DNA of 64,000 nt, taken from AC-51 sp963749895. Lineage in GTDB: Bacteria > Actinomycetota > UBA4738 > HRBIN12. The notes beneath the pieces are model-generated. The model ran no database searches. It saw only the letters and a program-made list of their open reading frames with translations, and was not told the origin of the DNA. Of this stretch, positions 41,139 to 50,611 are shown piece after piece. Each line of letters starts with the position of its first letter. Positions within the stretch are counted from its first letter, which is position 1. The stretch lies in NCBI GenBank assembly GCA_963749895.1, contig CAVVOG010000002.1, positions 62,001 through 126,000 of the forward strand, in the 5' to 3' direction. The position numbers and the translations under genes are program-made.

Positions 41139-42361
41139 ACGAGCGTCGCAGGGGCGGTTCCCACGGCCGCGATCCGTCCCTTCGATGCCACGGCGACCGA
41201 CCGGAAGATGCTGTCCCCCCCGGGGAACGGCACGACCACGAACCCGCCCGTGCCGAACCCCCCGTCCGCGGCACCGTTCCCACGGATCCGGAACAGCGCG
41301 GCGTCACCGTCGACCTGCCCCGCCATCACGATCTTCTTGCCGGACGCCACGGCCCCGAACCAGTACTCGAGGTCGACACCGGCGTCATGGAAGACGACGC
41401 CGTCGCCGCCTCCCCACGCCAGATCCAGGTGGCCGCTCGCGTTGAACCGTGCCACGAACGGATCCCACCCCCCGGTGAGTCCTCCATCGGTGTACCCCGT
41501 CACCATGAAGAACCCGAGGGATCGCATGACCACGGACCCAACGTTGTCGAACGGACCCAGGTCGAGCAGCGTCTTCCCGTCCCCGCCACCGAAGTCCTTC
41601 GGCCGCGTGCCGTCCGGCGCGAAGCTCACGATCGCGACGTCGACCCCCCCCACGTCGCCGACGGCAAGGAGGGCGTCGCTGGTTCCCCAGCGCGCCAGGT
41701 CGGTGAACGCGACATCGCGAGACGCGAACCCAGCCGTCGCGATGCCGTCGCGAGAGAACCCCCGATCCAGCCGACCGTCGGCCCGCAGCCTCAGCACGAG
41801 CATCGACGTCCGCTCGAAGTCGCCGGTGGTCCCCCCCACCGCGATCTTCCCCTCCGACAAGGGCACGACGGCTCGCGCTACCGCGAACCCCGGGGTGTCG
41901 ACCACCACGATGCCGTCACCGCCGAACGTTCGGTCGAACGCCCCATCGGGCTTCAAGCGGACGACGACGATCCGGACATCCGCACCCCTCTGGGCGCCTC
42001 CGACGATCACGATCTTCCCGTTGCGCAGCACGGCGATCTCGCCCAGCGTGTCATCACGGCCGAACACGTCGATCCGCACCCGACCCCGGCGACCGAACGT
42101 CCGGTCGATGCGGCCCTTCGCGGTCATCCGGGTGAGCGCCAGATCGCGATCGCCTTCCTGACCCGATGACCCGGCGACGATCAGCTCCGTACCCTGGGTC
42201 GCCACCGACGTGCCGGCGGCACCCTGTGGGAACCCAACCGTGGTGCGGCCATCGCCACTGAACGAGGGATCGAGATCGCCAGGAGCGGCGTGAACGGCGC
42301 TGGGCGGCAGGGCGGCGGTGACCGCGATGAAGGCCGCGAGGACGAGGCGCACGATCCGCAT
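41099..42361 (-). CDS. Secreted delta-60 repeat (DUF5122) beta-propeller protein
   Basis: A 420-residue exported protein. MRIVRLVLAAFIAVTAALPPSAVHAAPG is a signal peptide. The mature part opens GDLDPSFSGDGRTTVGF and repeats the pattern ...LDPSFGGDGxV...(I/V)VxG... about seven times (RIDRTFGRRGRVRIDVF, AFDRTFGGDGIVVVDTP, RLDRGFSRDGIATAGF). This is the delta-60 repeat that folds as a propeller. It probably has a structural or binding role outside the cell. The ATG 42361 begins the signal peptide; an upstream in-frame ATG (42448) is less likely. Confidence 0.83.
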   Translation of the reverse strand: MRIVRLVLAAFIAVTAALPPSAVHAAPGDLDPSFSGDGRTTVGFPQGAAGTSVATQGTELIVAGSSGQEGDRDLALTRMTAKGRIDRTFGRRGRVRIDVFGRDDTLGEIAVLRNGKIVIVGGAQRGADVRIVVVRLKPDGAFDRTFGGDGIVVVDTPGFAVARAVVPLSEGKIAVGGTTGDFERTSMLVLRLRADGRLDRGFSRDGIATAGFASRDVAFTDLARWGTSDALLAVGDVGGVDVAIVSFAPDGTRPKDFGGGDGKTLLDLGPFDNVGSVVMRSLGFFMVTGYTDGGLTGGWDPFVARFNASGHLDLAWGGGDGVVFHDAGVDLEYWFGAVASGKKIVMAGQVDGDAALFRIRGNGAADGGFGTGGFVVVPFPGGDSIFRSVAVASKGRIAAVGTAPATLVYDGIAVARVLGS

Positions 42362-42429
42362 CAGACGGCTCCTGGAGCGACTGGTGATCCACGAACCATG
42401 CACCCGCCCACCCGAGCGGTCAAACCGAC

Positions 42430-43781
42430 TCAGGCGAGCGAGGGCCAATCCGTCCCGTGCGCCTCCACGAATCGATCGAGCAGCGAGCGGGCCAGCTCCT
42501 CTGAGCCGACGAGGGGGTGGGTCGCGAGCGCTTCACGTGCGGCGGCGAGCGATCCGGTGACCGCCGCCTCCACCGTGAGCCGCTCGTAGCTCTTCACCCG
42601 ATCGAGCAGCCGCTCCGCGTGCACCGGGAGGTCGCCCTGCGGCAGGGCCTCCGCGCCATCGCGGGAGGCGATCGAGCTCACCTCGACGACGTCCGCGTCG
42701 TGGAGGGTCGAGATCGCACCACGATTCACGGTGTCCAAGATCAGCCTGGCCGGCCGCCCATGGACCGCGGCCGTGATCACGGCGGCGGCCACGCCTTGAT
42801 AGCCCTCGTCGTCGAGGACGTCCGCGTGGCCGCCGCGACCCTCACCCGTCTCGCGGGCGAAGTAGGTCGCGCCACGTTCGCCGACGGCCGCTTCCCAGGC
42901 CGAGGCCGCCCCGGCCAGGTCGCCCGCCTCGACCCGCTCGCGCAAGCGTCGACCACGAGGTGTCGTGCAGCTCGAGCAGCTGCCGCGCCCGCGAGACGCC
43001 GGAGCTGAGGATGTTCGCCGTCGCACGCGCGGGATCGTCGTAGAAGACCATGTACTCGTTCGGGAGCATCCCGACGCGCCGCACCTGCTCCGGGTCGAAC
43101 GGCCGCCAGTGGGGGTCGGCCTGCTGGAGGTCCTCGAACCGGTCGAGCAGCTCGGGCAGCCGGTCGGCGCCGTCGACCACGACGCGATGGATCCATCCGC
43201 AGTGGTTCAGCCCCGCGTAGTCGACCTGGACCTCTTCGGCCGGTCGACCCAGGAACGCCGCGATGCTCCTGTGCATCGCCGCAGGCGTGTCGCACACGCC
43301 CACGACCCGCACCGAGGTCTGGTCGCACGACGGCCTGCGCCACGATCCCGACGGGGTTCGTGAAGCAGATCAAGAGCGCGTCGGGAGCGACCTCCTCGAT
43401 CAGCCGGGCATGGGCGAGCATCGACGGGATCGTCCGCATCGCCATCGCGAACCCGCCGGGGCCGGTCGTCTCCTGACCGAGCACACCGAGGGCGAGCGGG
43501 ACCTCCTCGTCGACGACGCGTCCGGCCTCCTGGGCGGGCCGGATCGCCGAGTAGACGAAGGACGCCCCCGCGATCGCGGAGCGAGCATCGGGGTCGGCGC
43601 GCACCGTGAAGGGGGCTCCCCACGTGGCGCTCAGGTGGGCGCCGAGCGCCCCCATCACCTCGAGGCGGTCGGGGTCGACGTCGTGCAGCACGACCTCGGT
43701 CAGCCCCAGGTCACGACGCCGGCTCAGCCCGTTCAGCACGAACGGGGTGCGTATCCCCGCGCCCAGCAGGGTCAACCTCAC
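42430..43781 (-). pseudogene. GH4 family 6-phospho-glycosidase, interrupted by two frameshifts
   Basis: Frame 1 starts at GTG 43781 (VRLTLLGAGIRTPFVLNGL, NAD site) and runs through FAMAMRTIPSMLAHARLI and CFTNPVGIVAQAVVR. Near 43322 it moves +1 to VRVVGVCDTPAAMHRSIA, with the metal Cys/His in YAGLNHCGWIHR. Near 42943 it moves +1 again to LRERVEAGDLAGAASAWEAA and the normal C-terminus. The last part has a clean stop. If restored, this is a NAD- and Mn-dependent glycosidase of about 450 residues. The start overlaps the dipeptidase stop (GTGA). Either a decayed gene or insertion errors in the sequence. Confidence 0.78.
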
Positions 43782-44965
43782 GTGTCGAGGACCTCGATCC
43801 GGGCCGTGGACGGCGCGCGCTCGGCCTGGAGCCGACCGCCGACCCGCTCGGCCTCGCGCATCAGACGCAGGACGTTGCGCCCTGCGATCTTCGTCAGCTC
43901 CTCGTCGGAGTACCCGCGCGCGGCGAGCTCGTCGAACAGCGCCGGATAGCGCGCGACGTCCTCGAGCCCCTCGGGCATCGACGGCGTCCCGTCGAAGTCG
44001 CTCCCGATCCCCACGGCATCGATCCCGGCGACCTCGCGGACGTGGTCGACGTGGTCGGCGACGTCGCCGATCGTGGCGGCGACGTCGCCCTGCGCGCCGA
44101 ACCAGGCGTCGAGCGCTTCGCGGACCTTCGCTGGATCGTCGGGGTACTCCGCACGCAGCCGGTCGGCCTCCGCCCAGGCCGCGCGGTTCGCCACGGCGCC
44201 CTCGCGGGCGACGAACGTCGGAACGAACGCCACCATCACGACGCCACCGGTCCGCCCGACGAGTTCGAGCACGTCGTCGGGGACGTTGCGGGTGACGTCG
44301 CACCGCGCACGCGCCGAGGAGTGCGAGAAGACGACGGGCGCCTCGGAGACCTCGATCGCCTGGCGCATCACGTCGTCGCTGACGTGGCTGCAATCGACCA
44401 GCACCCCGCACCGGTTCAGCTCCCGGACGACCTCTTCCCCGAACCGCGTCAGTCCGCCGTTGGGACGCCGGCCGGTGGCCGAATCCGCCCACGGCGTGTC
44501 GTCGTTGTGCGTCAGGGTGAGGTAGCCGGCGCCGAGCGCCGCGAGCGTCCGCAGGGTCCCGAGCGACGACCCGATGCAATGGCCGCCCTCCACCCCGATC
44601 GTCGACGCGACCCGTCCCGACGCCGCCACCGCCTCGACCTCGTCGGCCGTGTGGGCGAGCGCCATCCGGTCGGGGTTCGCGGCGACGAGTCGCCGGACCG
44701 AGTCGATCTGTTCGAGGGTCTGCGTCACCGCCACCCCCTCGTCCAGATCCGACGGCACGTAGACCGACCAGAACTGCCCTCGGAGACCGCCCGCCTCGGC
44801 ACGGGGCAGATCGGTCTGCAGGTCCGGGCAGGGGCCTGCGGGATCGGGGACGGGGTCGCCGTCGACCCAGCGCTCCCGCAGCGCCCACGGCAGGTCGTTG
44901 TGGCCGTCGATCAGGGGCGCGGAGCGGAGGAGCTCGACGATGCGGGGGCTCGCCTCGGTCATCAC
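43778..44965 (-). CDS. Membrane-dipeptidase family (M19) peptidase
   Basis: A 395-residue TIM-barrel dipeptidase. The metal motifs are LIDGHNDLPWALRER (HxD), TIGVEGGHCIG (bridging Glu), VDCSHVSDD and VFSHSSARARCDVTRNVPD, followed by VGIGSDFDGTPSMPEGLEDV. The family hydrolyses dipeptides and some beta-lactam-like substrates with two zinc ions. GTG 44965 is preferred over the adjacent ATG because TAGGCT lies 7 nt upstream. The following GH4 gene overlaps it. Confidence 0.9.
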   Translation of the reverse strand: MMTEASPRIVELLRSAPLIDGHNDLPWALRERWVDGDPVPDPAGPCPDLQTDLPRAEAGGLRGQFWSVYVPSDLDEGVAVTQTLEQIDSVRRLVAANPDRMALAHTADEVEAVAASGRVASTIGVEGGHCIGSSLGTLRTLAALGAGYLTLTHNDDTPWADSATGRRPNGGLTRFGEEVVRELNRCGVLVDCSHVSDDVMRQAIEVSEAPVVFSHSSARARCDVTRNVPDDVLELVGRTGGVVMVAFVPTFVAREGAVANRAAWAEADRLRAEYPDDPAKVREALDAWFGAQGDVAATIGDVADHVDHVREVAGIDAVGIGSDFDGTPSMPEGLEDVARYPALFDELAARGYSDEELTKIAGRNVLRLMREAERVGGRLQAERAPSTARIEVLDT

Positions 44966-44972
44966 CGAGGCG

Positions 44973-44978
44973 AGCCTA
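44973..44978 (-). promoter_or_regulatory. -10 box TAGGCT for a leaderless transcript
   Basis: TAGGCT then 7 nt then the GTG at 44965. Confidence 0.5.
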
Positions 44979-44999
44979 CCCGCACCGTTGCGGACGTGA

Positions 45000-46034
45000 T
45001 CAGGCGATCTTCGCGACCCGTGCCTGGCCCGGCACGAGCGACCAGATCGTCGTGAAGAGGTGGCCGCGCGCGGCCGTCGTCGCCGTGGGGAGCGGCAGAC
45101 CGGTCGCGACCTCCTGGCAGTGGCCGGCGGGCATGTGGCAGGCGCTCACGGTCCCGCCGGTCCCGAGCCCGAGCTCCGCCGCGAGCCAGCTGGCCTCGTC
45201 GAACTCGGTGACGTAGACCGTGCCGTCCGGACCGGTGTTGAGGTCGATGATCGACGTGAAGCCGTCCGCGACGACCGAGCACCTCGGGTCCGTGCCGCAC
45301 TGCGCGTGGCGCGTCCCCCGCTCGATCCGCCAGATGCGGGACGCCCCGGTCGGCGCGGGGAAGCCCTTGAGCTCACCGACGTAGTAGGCGCCGTCCGGAC
45401 CGATCGTGACGCTCGTCGCCACGGGCTCGGCAGGCATCATGTCCGGCAGCTCGCACACGAACGCGAACTCGTCGGGCGCGTCCGGGCATCCCGCGAGCGC
45501 CTTCGCGTTCGCGGTGGACACGAGCTCGTTCGGGAACGCCGCCACCCAGTTCACGCGGCCGGTCTCGCTCACCCGGAGCAACGAGTTGCCCGCCGCGTCG
45601 GCGACCAGCGCCGCCCCGCCCGGGGCTCTCGCGACGTCGAACGCGTTCGACTCGACCGGGCCGCCGGCCGGGTTCACCTCGGCCTCGTACCCGGCGATGT
45701 CGGCCATCGGCCACGCGGTCGTGCCGGTGATGCGGTAGAGCATCCCCTCCTCGCCGCCGGAGATCGCGTGCAGCGACCGGCGGCCGATCGGGGCGACGTC
45801 GACCACACCGGGAAGATCGATCACCTTCGTCCCGGTCCCCTTGCGGAGCTCCACCACGCCGGCGCCGGTGTCGGCCACCGCGAGCGCGCCGTCGGGCATC
45901 GTGGCCAGCCCGAACAGCGGCGAGGCGAAGTCGTAGTCGGGAACGTCATCGGCCTGTGCGACCGACGGCAAGAGCAGGAACGCCGCAAGCACCCCGAACA
46001 CCCGGAGCGCACGCGAACGAGCAGAACGAACCAT
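45000..46034 (-). CDS. ScyD/ScyE-family secreted propeller protein
   Basis: A 344-residue exported protein with a signal peptide (RALRVFGVLAAFLLLPSVAQA-DD). The mature region has repeated segments such as FGLATMPDGALAVADTGAGVVEL, SNAFDVARAPGGAALVADAAGNSLLRV and TGPDGTVYVTEFDEASWLA, which match the NHL-like repeat pattern of ScyD/ScyE family proteins. The role is unknown. AAAAGGGGGGGA lies before the ATG. It is 35 nt downstream of, and on the same strand as, the M19 gene's promoter region. Confidence 0.78.
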   Translation of the reverse strand: MVRSARSRALRVFGVLAAFLLLPSVAQADDVPDYDFASPLFGLATMPDGALAVADTGAGVVELRKGTGTKVIDLPGVVDVAPIGRRSLHAISGGEEGMLYRITGTTAWPMADIAGYEAEVNPAGGPVESNAFDVARAPGGAALVADAAGNSLLRVSETGRVNWVAAFPNELVSTANAKALAGCPDAPDEFAFVCELPDMMPAEPVATSVTIGPDGAYYVGELKGFPAPTGASRIWRIERGTRHAQCGTDPRCSVVADGFTSIIDLNTGPDGTVYVTEFDEASWLAAELGLGTGGTVSACHMPAGHCQEVATGLPLPTATTAARGHLFTTIWSLVPGQARVAKIA

Positions 46035-46229
46035 GGGATCCCCCCCTTTTCGAGAACCCTCCCTGTCTAGCACGGGTCGCCGCGAGGGGGAATAGGCCGT
46101 CGGTCGAGGATGGGTCAGCCGGGAGCGACGCGGACGTCCAGACGCCGATGCGGAGGTGACCCGATCCGATCCCGCGGTCAGCCAGCGTGATGGCGCCGGG
46201 GACGTACGTCGTGCGACCCTGTCCGCCGC

Positions 46230-47441
46230 ATGCGTCGACCTCTCGTCATCCTGTTGTTCGCGGCGATCTTCGTGGCGGAGATCGGGTGGTCCGGCGTGGC
46301 CCCCCTGATCCCGGACTTCCAGGATCGCTACGACCTGACCGAGACCCAAGCGGGACTCGTGTTCACGCTCGCGAGCCTCGGCATCTTGCTCGCGTCGCTC
46401 CCGGCCGGAGCGCTCAGCCGGCGGTTCGCGGTGCGGACGCTGACGCTCTGGGGGATGGCCTCGATCACGGTCGCGAACCTGCTGCTGGCGGTGGCCGAGA
46501 CGTTCCCGGTCGTGCTCGCCGGACGCGTCTTCTTCGGGATCGGGCTCGGGATGATGTGGGTGACCGGGACCGCCTGGATCCACGCCGCAGCGGGTGACGC
46601 GGCGCCGCGGGCGCTCGCGATGACCACGGCCGTGGTGGGGGTCGGCGCGCTGATCGGTCCGGCGATCACCGGCGTCGTCGCGGAGCAACTCTCCCTGGGA
46701 GCCCCGTTCGTCGGGCTCGGCCTGGTCTCGGCGGCGATGACCGTCGCGCTCCTCCTGGCCCCGTCGCGCGTCGGGCGAACCCCGGAGCCGAGCCCCCCGC
46801 TCGCAGAGATGCTCAAGGCCGTCGGCGTCGATCACCTGATGCTGACGAGCATCGTGCTCACGCTGGCCGTCTCGATGATGTGGATGACGAGCGACCTGCT
46901 GGTACCGCTGCGCCTGGACGAGCACGGCTTCTCCTCGTCGGGGATCGGCCTCGCGCTGTCGCTCGCGTCCGTGATGTTCGTCGGGGCGAGCGCCCTGACG
47001 GCGCGCCACGCCGAGCGCTACGCGACGATCCGCCTCTCAGCCGCGTGGACGCTGGCGATGGCGGCCGGGATCGCGGTGGGGGCGTCCGGCACGTCGACCG
47101 CCGCCACGCTCGTGTTCCTCGCGATCGCGGGCTCGACGTCCGGCGTGCTGATCGCGCTCACGTACCCGCTCGGCGTGACCGGCGCCGAGCGCGGGCACTT
47201 CTCGGTCGCCGTGGTCGGCGCGATCCTCAACATGGTCTGGGCCGGCGCCGGCCTCGTCGGTCCCGCGGCCGGCGGGGCGCTCTCCGAGGCCCTCGGAGAT
47301 CAGGCCGCGTTCCTCGTCCTGGCCGTCATCGCCGTCGCGAGCGCCGCGTGGATGTGGCTGCGCCGAGACCGAGGCGCGGTGACGCCCGAACAGGCCGAGG
47401 CGGCGGCCGCCGCCGCCGCCGTGACCGAACACCCGCTCTGA
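46230..47441 (+). CDS. MFS transporter
   Basis: A 403-residue major facilitator with twelve predicted helices. The motif A region is GALSRRFAVRTLTLWG between helices 2 and 3, and LVFTLASLGILLASLPAG and FVGLGLVSAAMTVALLL are typical. The substrate cannot be read. The C-terminus is Ala-rich (QAEAAAAAAAV). It converges on the FAD oxidoreductase pseudogene with 4 nt between stops. Confidence 0.85.
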   Translation: MRRPLVILLFAAIFVAEIGWSGVAPLIPDFQDRYDLTETQAGLVFTLASLGILLASLPAGALSRRFAVRTLTLWGMASITVANLLLAVAETFPVVLAGRVFFGIGLGMMWVTGTAWIHAAAGDAAPRALAMTTAVVGVGALIGPAITGVVAEQLSLGAPFVGLGLVSAAMTVALLLAPSRVGRTPEPSPPLAEMLKAVGVDHLMLTSIVLTLAVSMMWMTSDLLVPLRLDEHGFSSSGIGLALSLASVMFVGASALTARHAERYATIRLSAAWTLAMAAGIAVGASGTSTAATLVFLAIAGSTSGVLIALTYPLGVTGAERGHFSVAVVGAILNMVWAGAGLVGPAAGGALSEALGDQAAFLVLAVIAVASAAWMWLRRDRGAVTPEQAEAAAAAAAVTEHPL

Positions 47442-47445
47442 GCAG

Positions 47446-49066
47446 CTACGCGAGCGCCTTGCGCTTGCCCTTGTCCCGCAGGATCTCCCGCACGCAGTGG
47501 TGGCCGGGCAGACCCGTCACCCCACCGCCCGCGTGGGTCGCGCTCGACGCCTGGTACAGGCCGCGGATCGGCGTGCGGTAGTCCGCGTACTCGGGTGCCG
47601 GTCGCATGTGGAACAACTGATCGACCGCCAGCTCCCCGTGGAAGATGTTGCCCCCGATCAGGCTCCAGTCGTCCTGCATCTGCTTCGGCCCGATCACCTG
47701 CCGGTGGAGCACCGAGGACTTGAACCCTGGCGCCACCGTGTCGATCCGGTCGACGAGCCGGTCGGCGTAGGCCTCGAGGTCGTCCTGGTGACCGTCCTCG
47801 TCGGCCCAGTCCGCGGGGACCCACTGGGAGAAGCACGACATCACGTGGATCCCCTCGGGCGCGAGCGTCCGGTCGAACACGGTCGGGAGCGCCGTGTCGC
47901 TGAACGGCAGCGTCGCCGCCTTCCCCGAACGAGCGTCCTGGAACGCGGTCTCGAGGTACTCGAGGTCGTCGAGGACCTGGATCGCACCCCCGTGGATCTG
48001 CGGGTCGTAGTCGGGGTCGGCCGCGAAGGTCGGCAGCTCGGACAGGGCCATGTTCGACCTTCACCGTGCCGCTGCGGGTGCGCCAGTGCTCGATGTCGCG
48101 CACGAACGTGTCCGGGAGCTCGCTCGGCGAGAGGTGCTGGAGGAACCCGATCTTCGGGTGGACCGTCGTGACGACGACCGGCGCCAGCAGCTCCTCGCCG
48201 TCGGTGAGCACGACCCCGCGCACCCGATCGCCGGCCGTGATCACCCGGTCGACCTTCGCGTTCAACCGGAGCTCGGCGCCGTGGAAGACCGCGGAGTCGG
48301 CGCACGCCTTCCCGACCGCGCCCATCCCGCCCTCGGGGTAGCCCCACGACGAGATCTGGCCGTCGCCGACGTCGCCGACGGAGTGGTGCATCAAGACGTA
48401 GGCGGTCCCGGGCTCCTCGGGCCCGGCCCAGGTACCGATGATGCCGTTCACCGCCAGGAACCCCTTGAGCACCGGCGACTCGAACCACCGGTCGAGCAGG
48501 TCCGCCGCGCTCATCGTGAACAGCCGCGTGATGTCCGCCACCGTCTGCGCATCGATCTCCTTGCGGAGCATCCAGCCCAGCTGGGCGACGTCCTTGATGT
48601 CCTTCGGGTCGCGCGAGCCGACCGTCGGCGGCGTCTGCCACAGCATCGGCGACAGGATCGCGCCGATGCGTCCGATCCACTCCTCGTACGCGAAGTACGT
48701 ATCGGCGTCACGCTTCGAGAACCGCCCGATCGACTCGCGGGTCTTGTCCTCGTCCTCATGGCGGACGATCGACCCGTCGGGCAGCGGCAGGTATCCCAGG
48801 CCTTGCGGGAAGATCTTGTAGCCGAACCGCTCCAGCTGCAGGTCGCGTTGGATCGACGGCGGCATCAGGCTCATCACGTAGCTGAGCGTGGTGACCTTGA
48901 TGTCAGGCGCCTCGGGCCACGGAGCCATCGTGTCGGCGGCGCCGCCCGGCTTGTCGCGCGCTTCCAGCACGACCACCCGCGCGCCGAACTTCGCGAGGTA
49001 CGCCGCGGCGATGCAGCCGTTGTGCCCGCCCCCGATCACGACGGCGTCGTAGACGTTCGCTCCCAT
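47446..49066 (-). pseudogene. FAD-dependent oxidoreductase (phytoene-desaturase-like), one frameshift
   Basis: The N-terminal frame opens with YDAVVIGGGHNGCIAAAYLA (FAD motif) then VVVLEARDKPGGAADT, and runs to TRSGTVKV near 48056. It then shifts +1 to NMALSELPTFAADPDYDPQ and continues through ATHAGGGVTGLPGHHCVREIL to a stop at 47446. The whole is about 540 residues, normal for COG1233 NAD(P)/FAD oxidoreductases, which include carotenoid desaturases but also uncharacterised enzymes. One extra G near 48055 explains the break. A carotenoid role would interest the heliorhodopsin question, but this branch is not a clear CrtI. AAGGGA precedes the ATG. Confidence 0.78.
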
Positions 49067-49168
49067 GGTCCCTTCCCCTCGGACGTGGACAGCCCCGACG
49101 CTATCCCACGAGGGTCAGGCAGCGGGAACCGGCCAGTGGCCCTGCTCGGCCGGGTCGAGCGGCCCACA

Positions 49169-49208
49169 CGGAACGAGCCCGGGCCTCGAAGTGCCCGGGC
49201 TCGTTCCG
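49169..49208. terminator. Strong hairpin terminator
   Basis: A perfect 16 bp inverted repeat (CGGAACGAGCCCGGGC and its complement) with an 8 nt loop CTCGAAGT. It begins 12 nt after the stop of the minus-strand membrane protein gene at 49221 and separates it from the oxidoreductase pseudogene. No T-run follows, as common in high-GC genomes. Confidence 0.8.
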
Positions 49209-49220
49209 ATGGCTCGATCG

Positions 49221-49652
49221 TCAGCTCGATGTGCCCTCGAAGAAGGCCTCGGACCGGTCGTTCCCGTACAGGGCCCACAGTACGAAGACCCCGACCAGGA
49301 GCGTGAAGAACCCGCGGTACAGGTAGGCGCCCGCGTGGTGGGTCACCATCGCGTACAGGGCGATCCCCATCACGATCGCCTCGACGATCGCGACGAACAA
49401 GCGCATGCCCTTGCTCCCGGACATGATCCCGGCGGCGACGATCAACAGCAGGATCGCCGCGATCGCCTCACCGATGACCGTGCCGGTCACGGAACCGTCC
49501 GACAGAGCGCTGCCGTTGTCGGCGAGGAAGTCCTGGATGTTGTCGCGGAACGCGAGCAACACGACGGCCGAGACCGCCGCCAGGAACGCCTGGATGTACA
49601 AGATCACCCCGATGAAGGTGACCACCCCCGGTCGGGCCGGTCTCATCGACAT
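49221..49652 (-). CDS. Four-helix membrane protein (DUF7144-like)
   Basis: A 143-residue protein with four hydrophobic segments: GVVTFIGVILYIQAFLAAVSAVVLLAF, TVIGEAIAAILLLIVAAGIMSG, RLFVAIVEAIVMGIALYAMV and YLYRGFFTLLVGVFVLWALY. The pattern matches short actinobacterial membrane proteins of the DUF7144 type, function unknown. GAGGGGAGG lies upstream of the ATG. A strong terminator follows it. Confidence 0.75.
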   Translation of the reverse strand: MSMRPARPGVVTFIGVILYIQAFLAAVSAVVLLAFRDNIQDFLADNGSALSDGSVTGTVIGEAIAAILLLIVAAGIMSGSKGMRLFVAIVEAIVMGIALYAMVTHHAGAYLYRGFFTLLVGVFVLWALYGNDRSEAFFEGTSS

Positions 49653-50000
49653 CGTGAAATTCCTCCCCTCACACGCGCCGGCCGGGCGCCGACGCTCGAT
49701 CCCACAGGTGCGCCAGCGCTGCGCTTCGATCGGTCATAGAACGTCACGCTCACGCCTCGGGCACGATCGGTGAGGGTATTGGTCGCACTCCGAGCAAACA
49801 AGACCAGAACCCATTCATGATTCGAGCACCTGACCAACTCCCGCACGAAGATCCTCGCCTGGGGGCGGCGGAGCTCGAGCTCCGCCGTGATGCGCCGTAA
49901 CACCTCACTCCCGAGCTTGGTGTTCGAAACGACGACGGCCGGCCGAACTCGGTGAGGATCGTCAGCAGCCGGGCTGTGTCCCTGTCGGATCCCCGGCCAT
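49643..50000 (-). pseudogene. Possible decayed small gene in a 377 nt stretch without an intact gene
   Basis: A TATCCT box (50008-50013) sits 7 nt before an ATG at 50000, exactly like the window's leaderless promoters, but the frame closes after 12 codons. Two other frames carry protein-like text, DRDTARLLTILTEFGRP and then VVVSNTKLGSEVLRRITAEL, ending at 49643. No family can be named, and chance is possible. Nothing else is seen between 49653 and 50029. Confidence 0.25.
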
Positions 50001-50029
50001 CGGCGAGAGGATAGGCAAGCCGCGGAGGC

Positions 50030-50611
50030 TCAGCCCTTGCAGGGATCGGCGCCGGCCCCGCAGAGCGTCACGTCGTAGCGCTCCGCCAACCGGGCGGCGA
50101 GCGCGCGGCGGTCGATGAACCCGAGCATGCCCTTGGCCTGGTCGAGCACGGCGGGATCGGTGGTCTCGGGCGGAAGCATGATCCGCTCGACCACGCACCC
50201 GCCCTCGAACACGTAGGTCCGGGTCTCCCCCGTTGCCGAGCTCGCCTGGAAGGCATCGGCGCCCACGGCGCGGGGGTCCGAGAAGGGCTCGCCCTGCGGG
50301 TCGCACGACGCGGTGAGATGCACCTCGATGACCCGTGAGGCGACGCCGACGACCGACGACGTCAGCCAGTACGTCGTGGAGTCCCTCCGGACGTCCTTGT
50401 CGAGGAAGCTCCAACCCGCCGGATACCCGGTGATGCAGGGGAGGCGGGTCGCGCTCTGGACCGACTGCGCGATCAGGATCATCGTCTCGTTCGCTTCGGA
50501 GCACAGCGGCTCCGTGCCGTGCGCGAAGGGGTTGTTCCCGTCCTGGGGTGGCGCGCACGCCGCGAGGACCCACGTCGCGACGAGCAACGAGATGGCGAGA
50601 CGACGGCTCAC
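50030..50611 (-). CDS. Putative lipoprotein
   Basis: A 193-residue exported protein starting VSRRLAISLLVATWVLAAC, a lipoprotein signal with Cys19. The mature part has one Cys pair near GGCVVERIML and another in TLCGAGADPC, and no catalytic motif. The GTG start overlaps the stop of the PAP2-kinase gene (GTGA), so it is co-translated with it. Function unknown; likely a surface partner of the lipid-phosphate genes around it. Confidence 0.7.
   Translation of the reverse strand: MSRRLAISLLVATWVLAACAPPQDGNNPFAHGTEPLCSEANETMILIAQSVQSATRLPCITGYPAGWSFLDKDVRRDSTTYWLTSSVVGVASRVIEVHLTASCDPQGEPFSDPRAVGADAFQASSATGETRTYVFEGGCVVERIMLPPETTDPAVLDQAKGMLGFIDRRALAARLAERYDVTLCGAGADPCKG

Noticed and set aside
49817..49900. 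A 27-codon plus-strand frame beginning MIRAPDQLPHEDPR
   Set aside because: No ribosome site or promoter box, and it overlaps the possible remnant on the other strand; too short to support.
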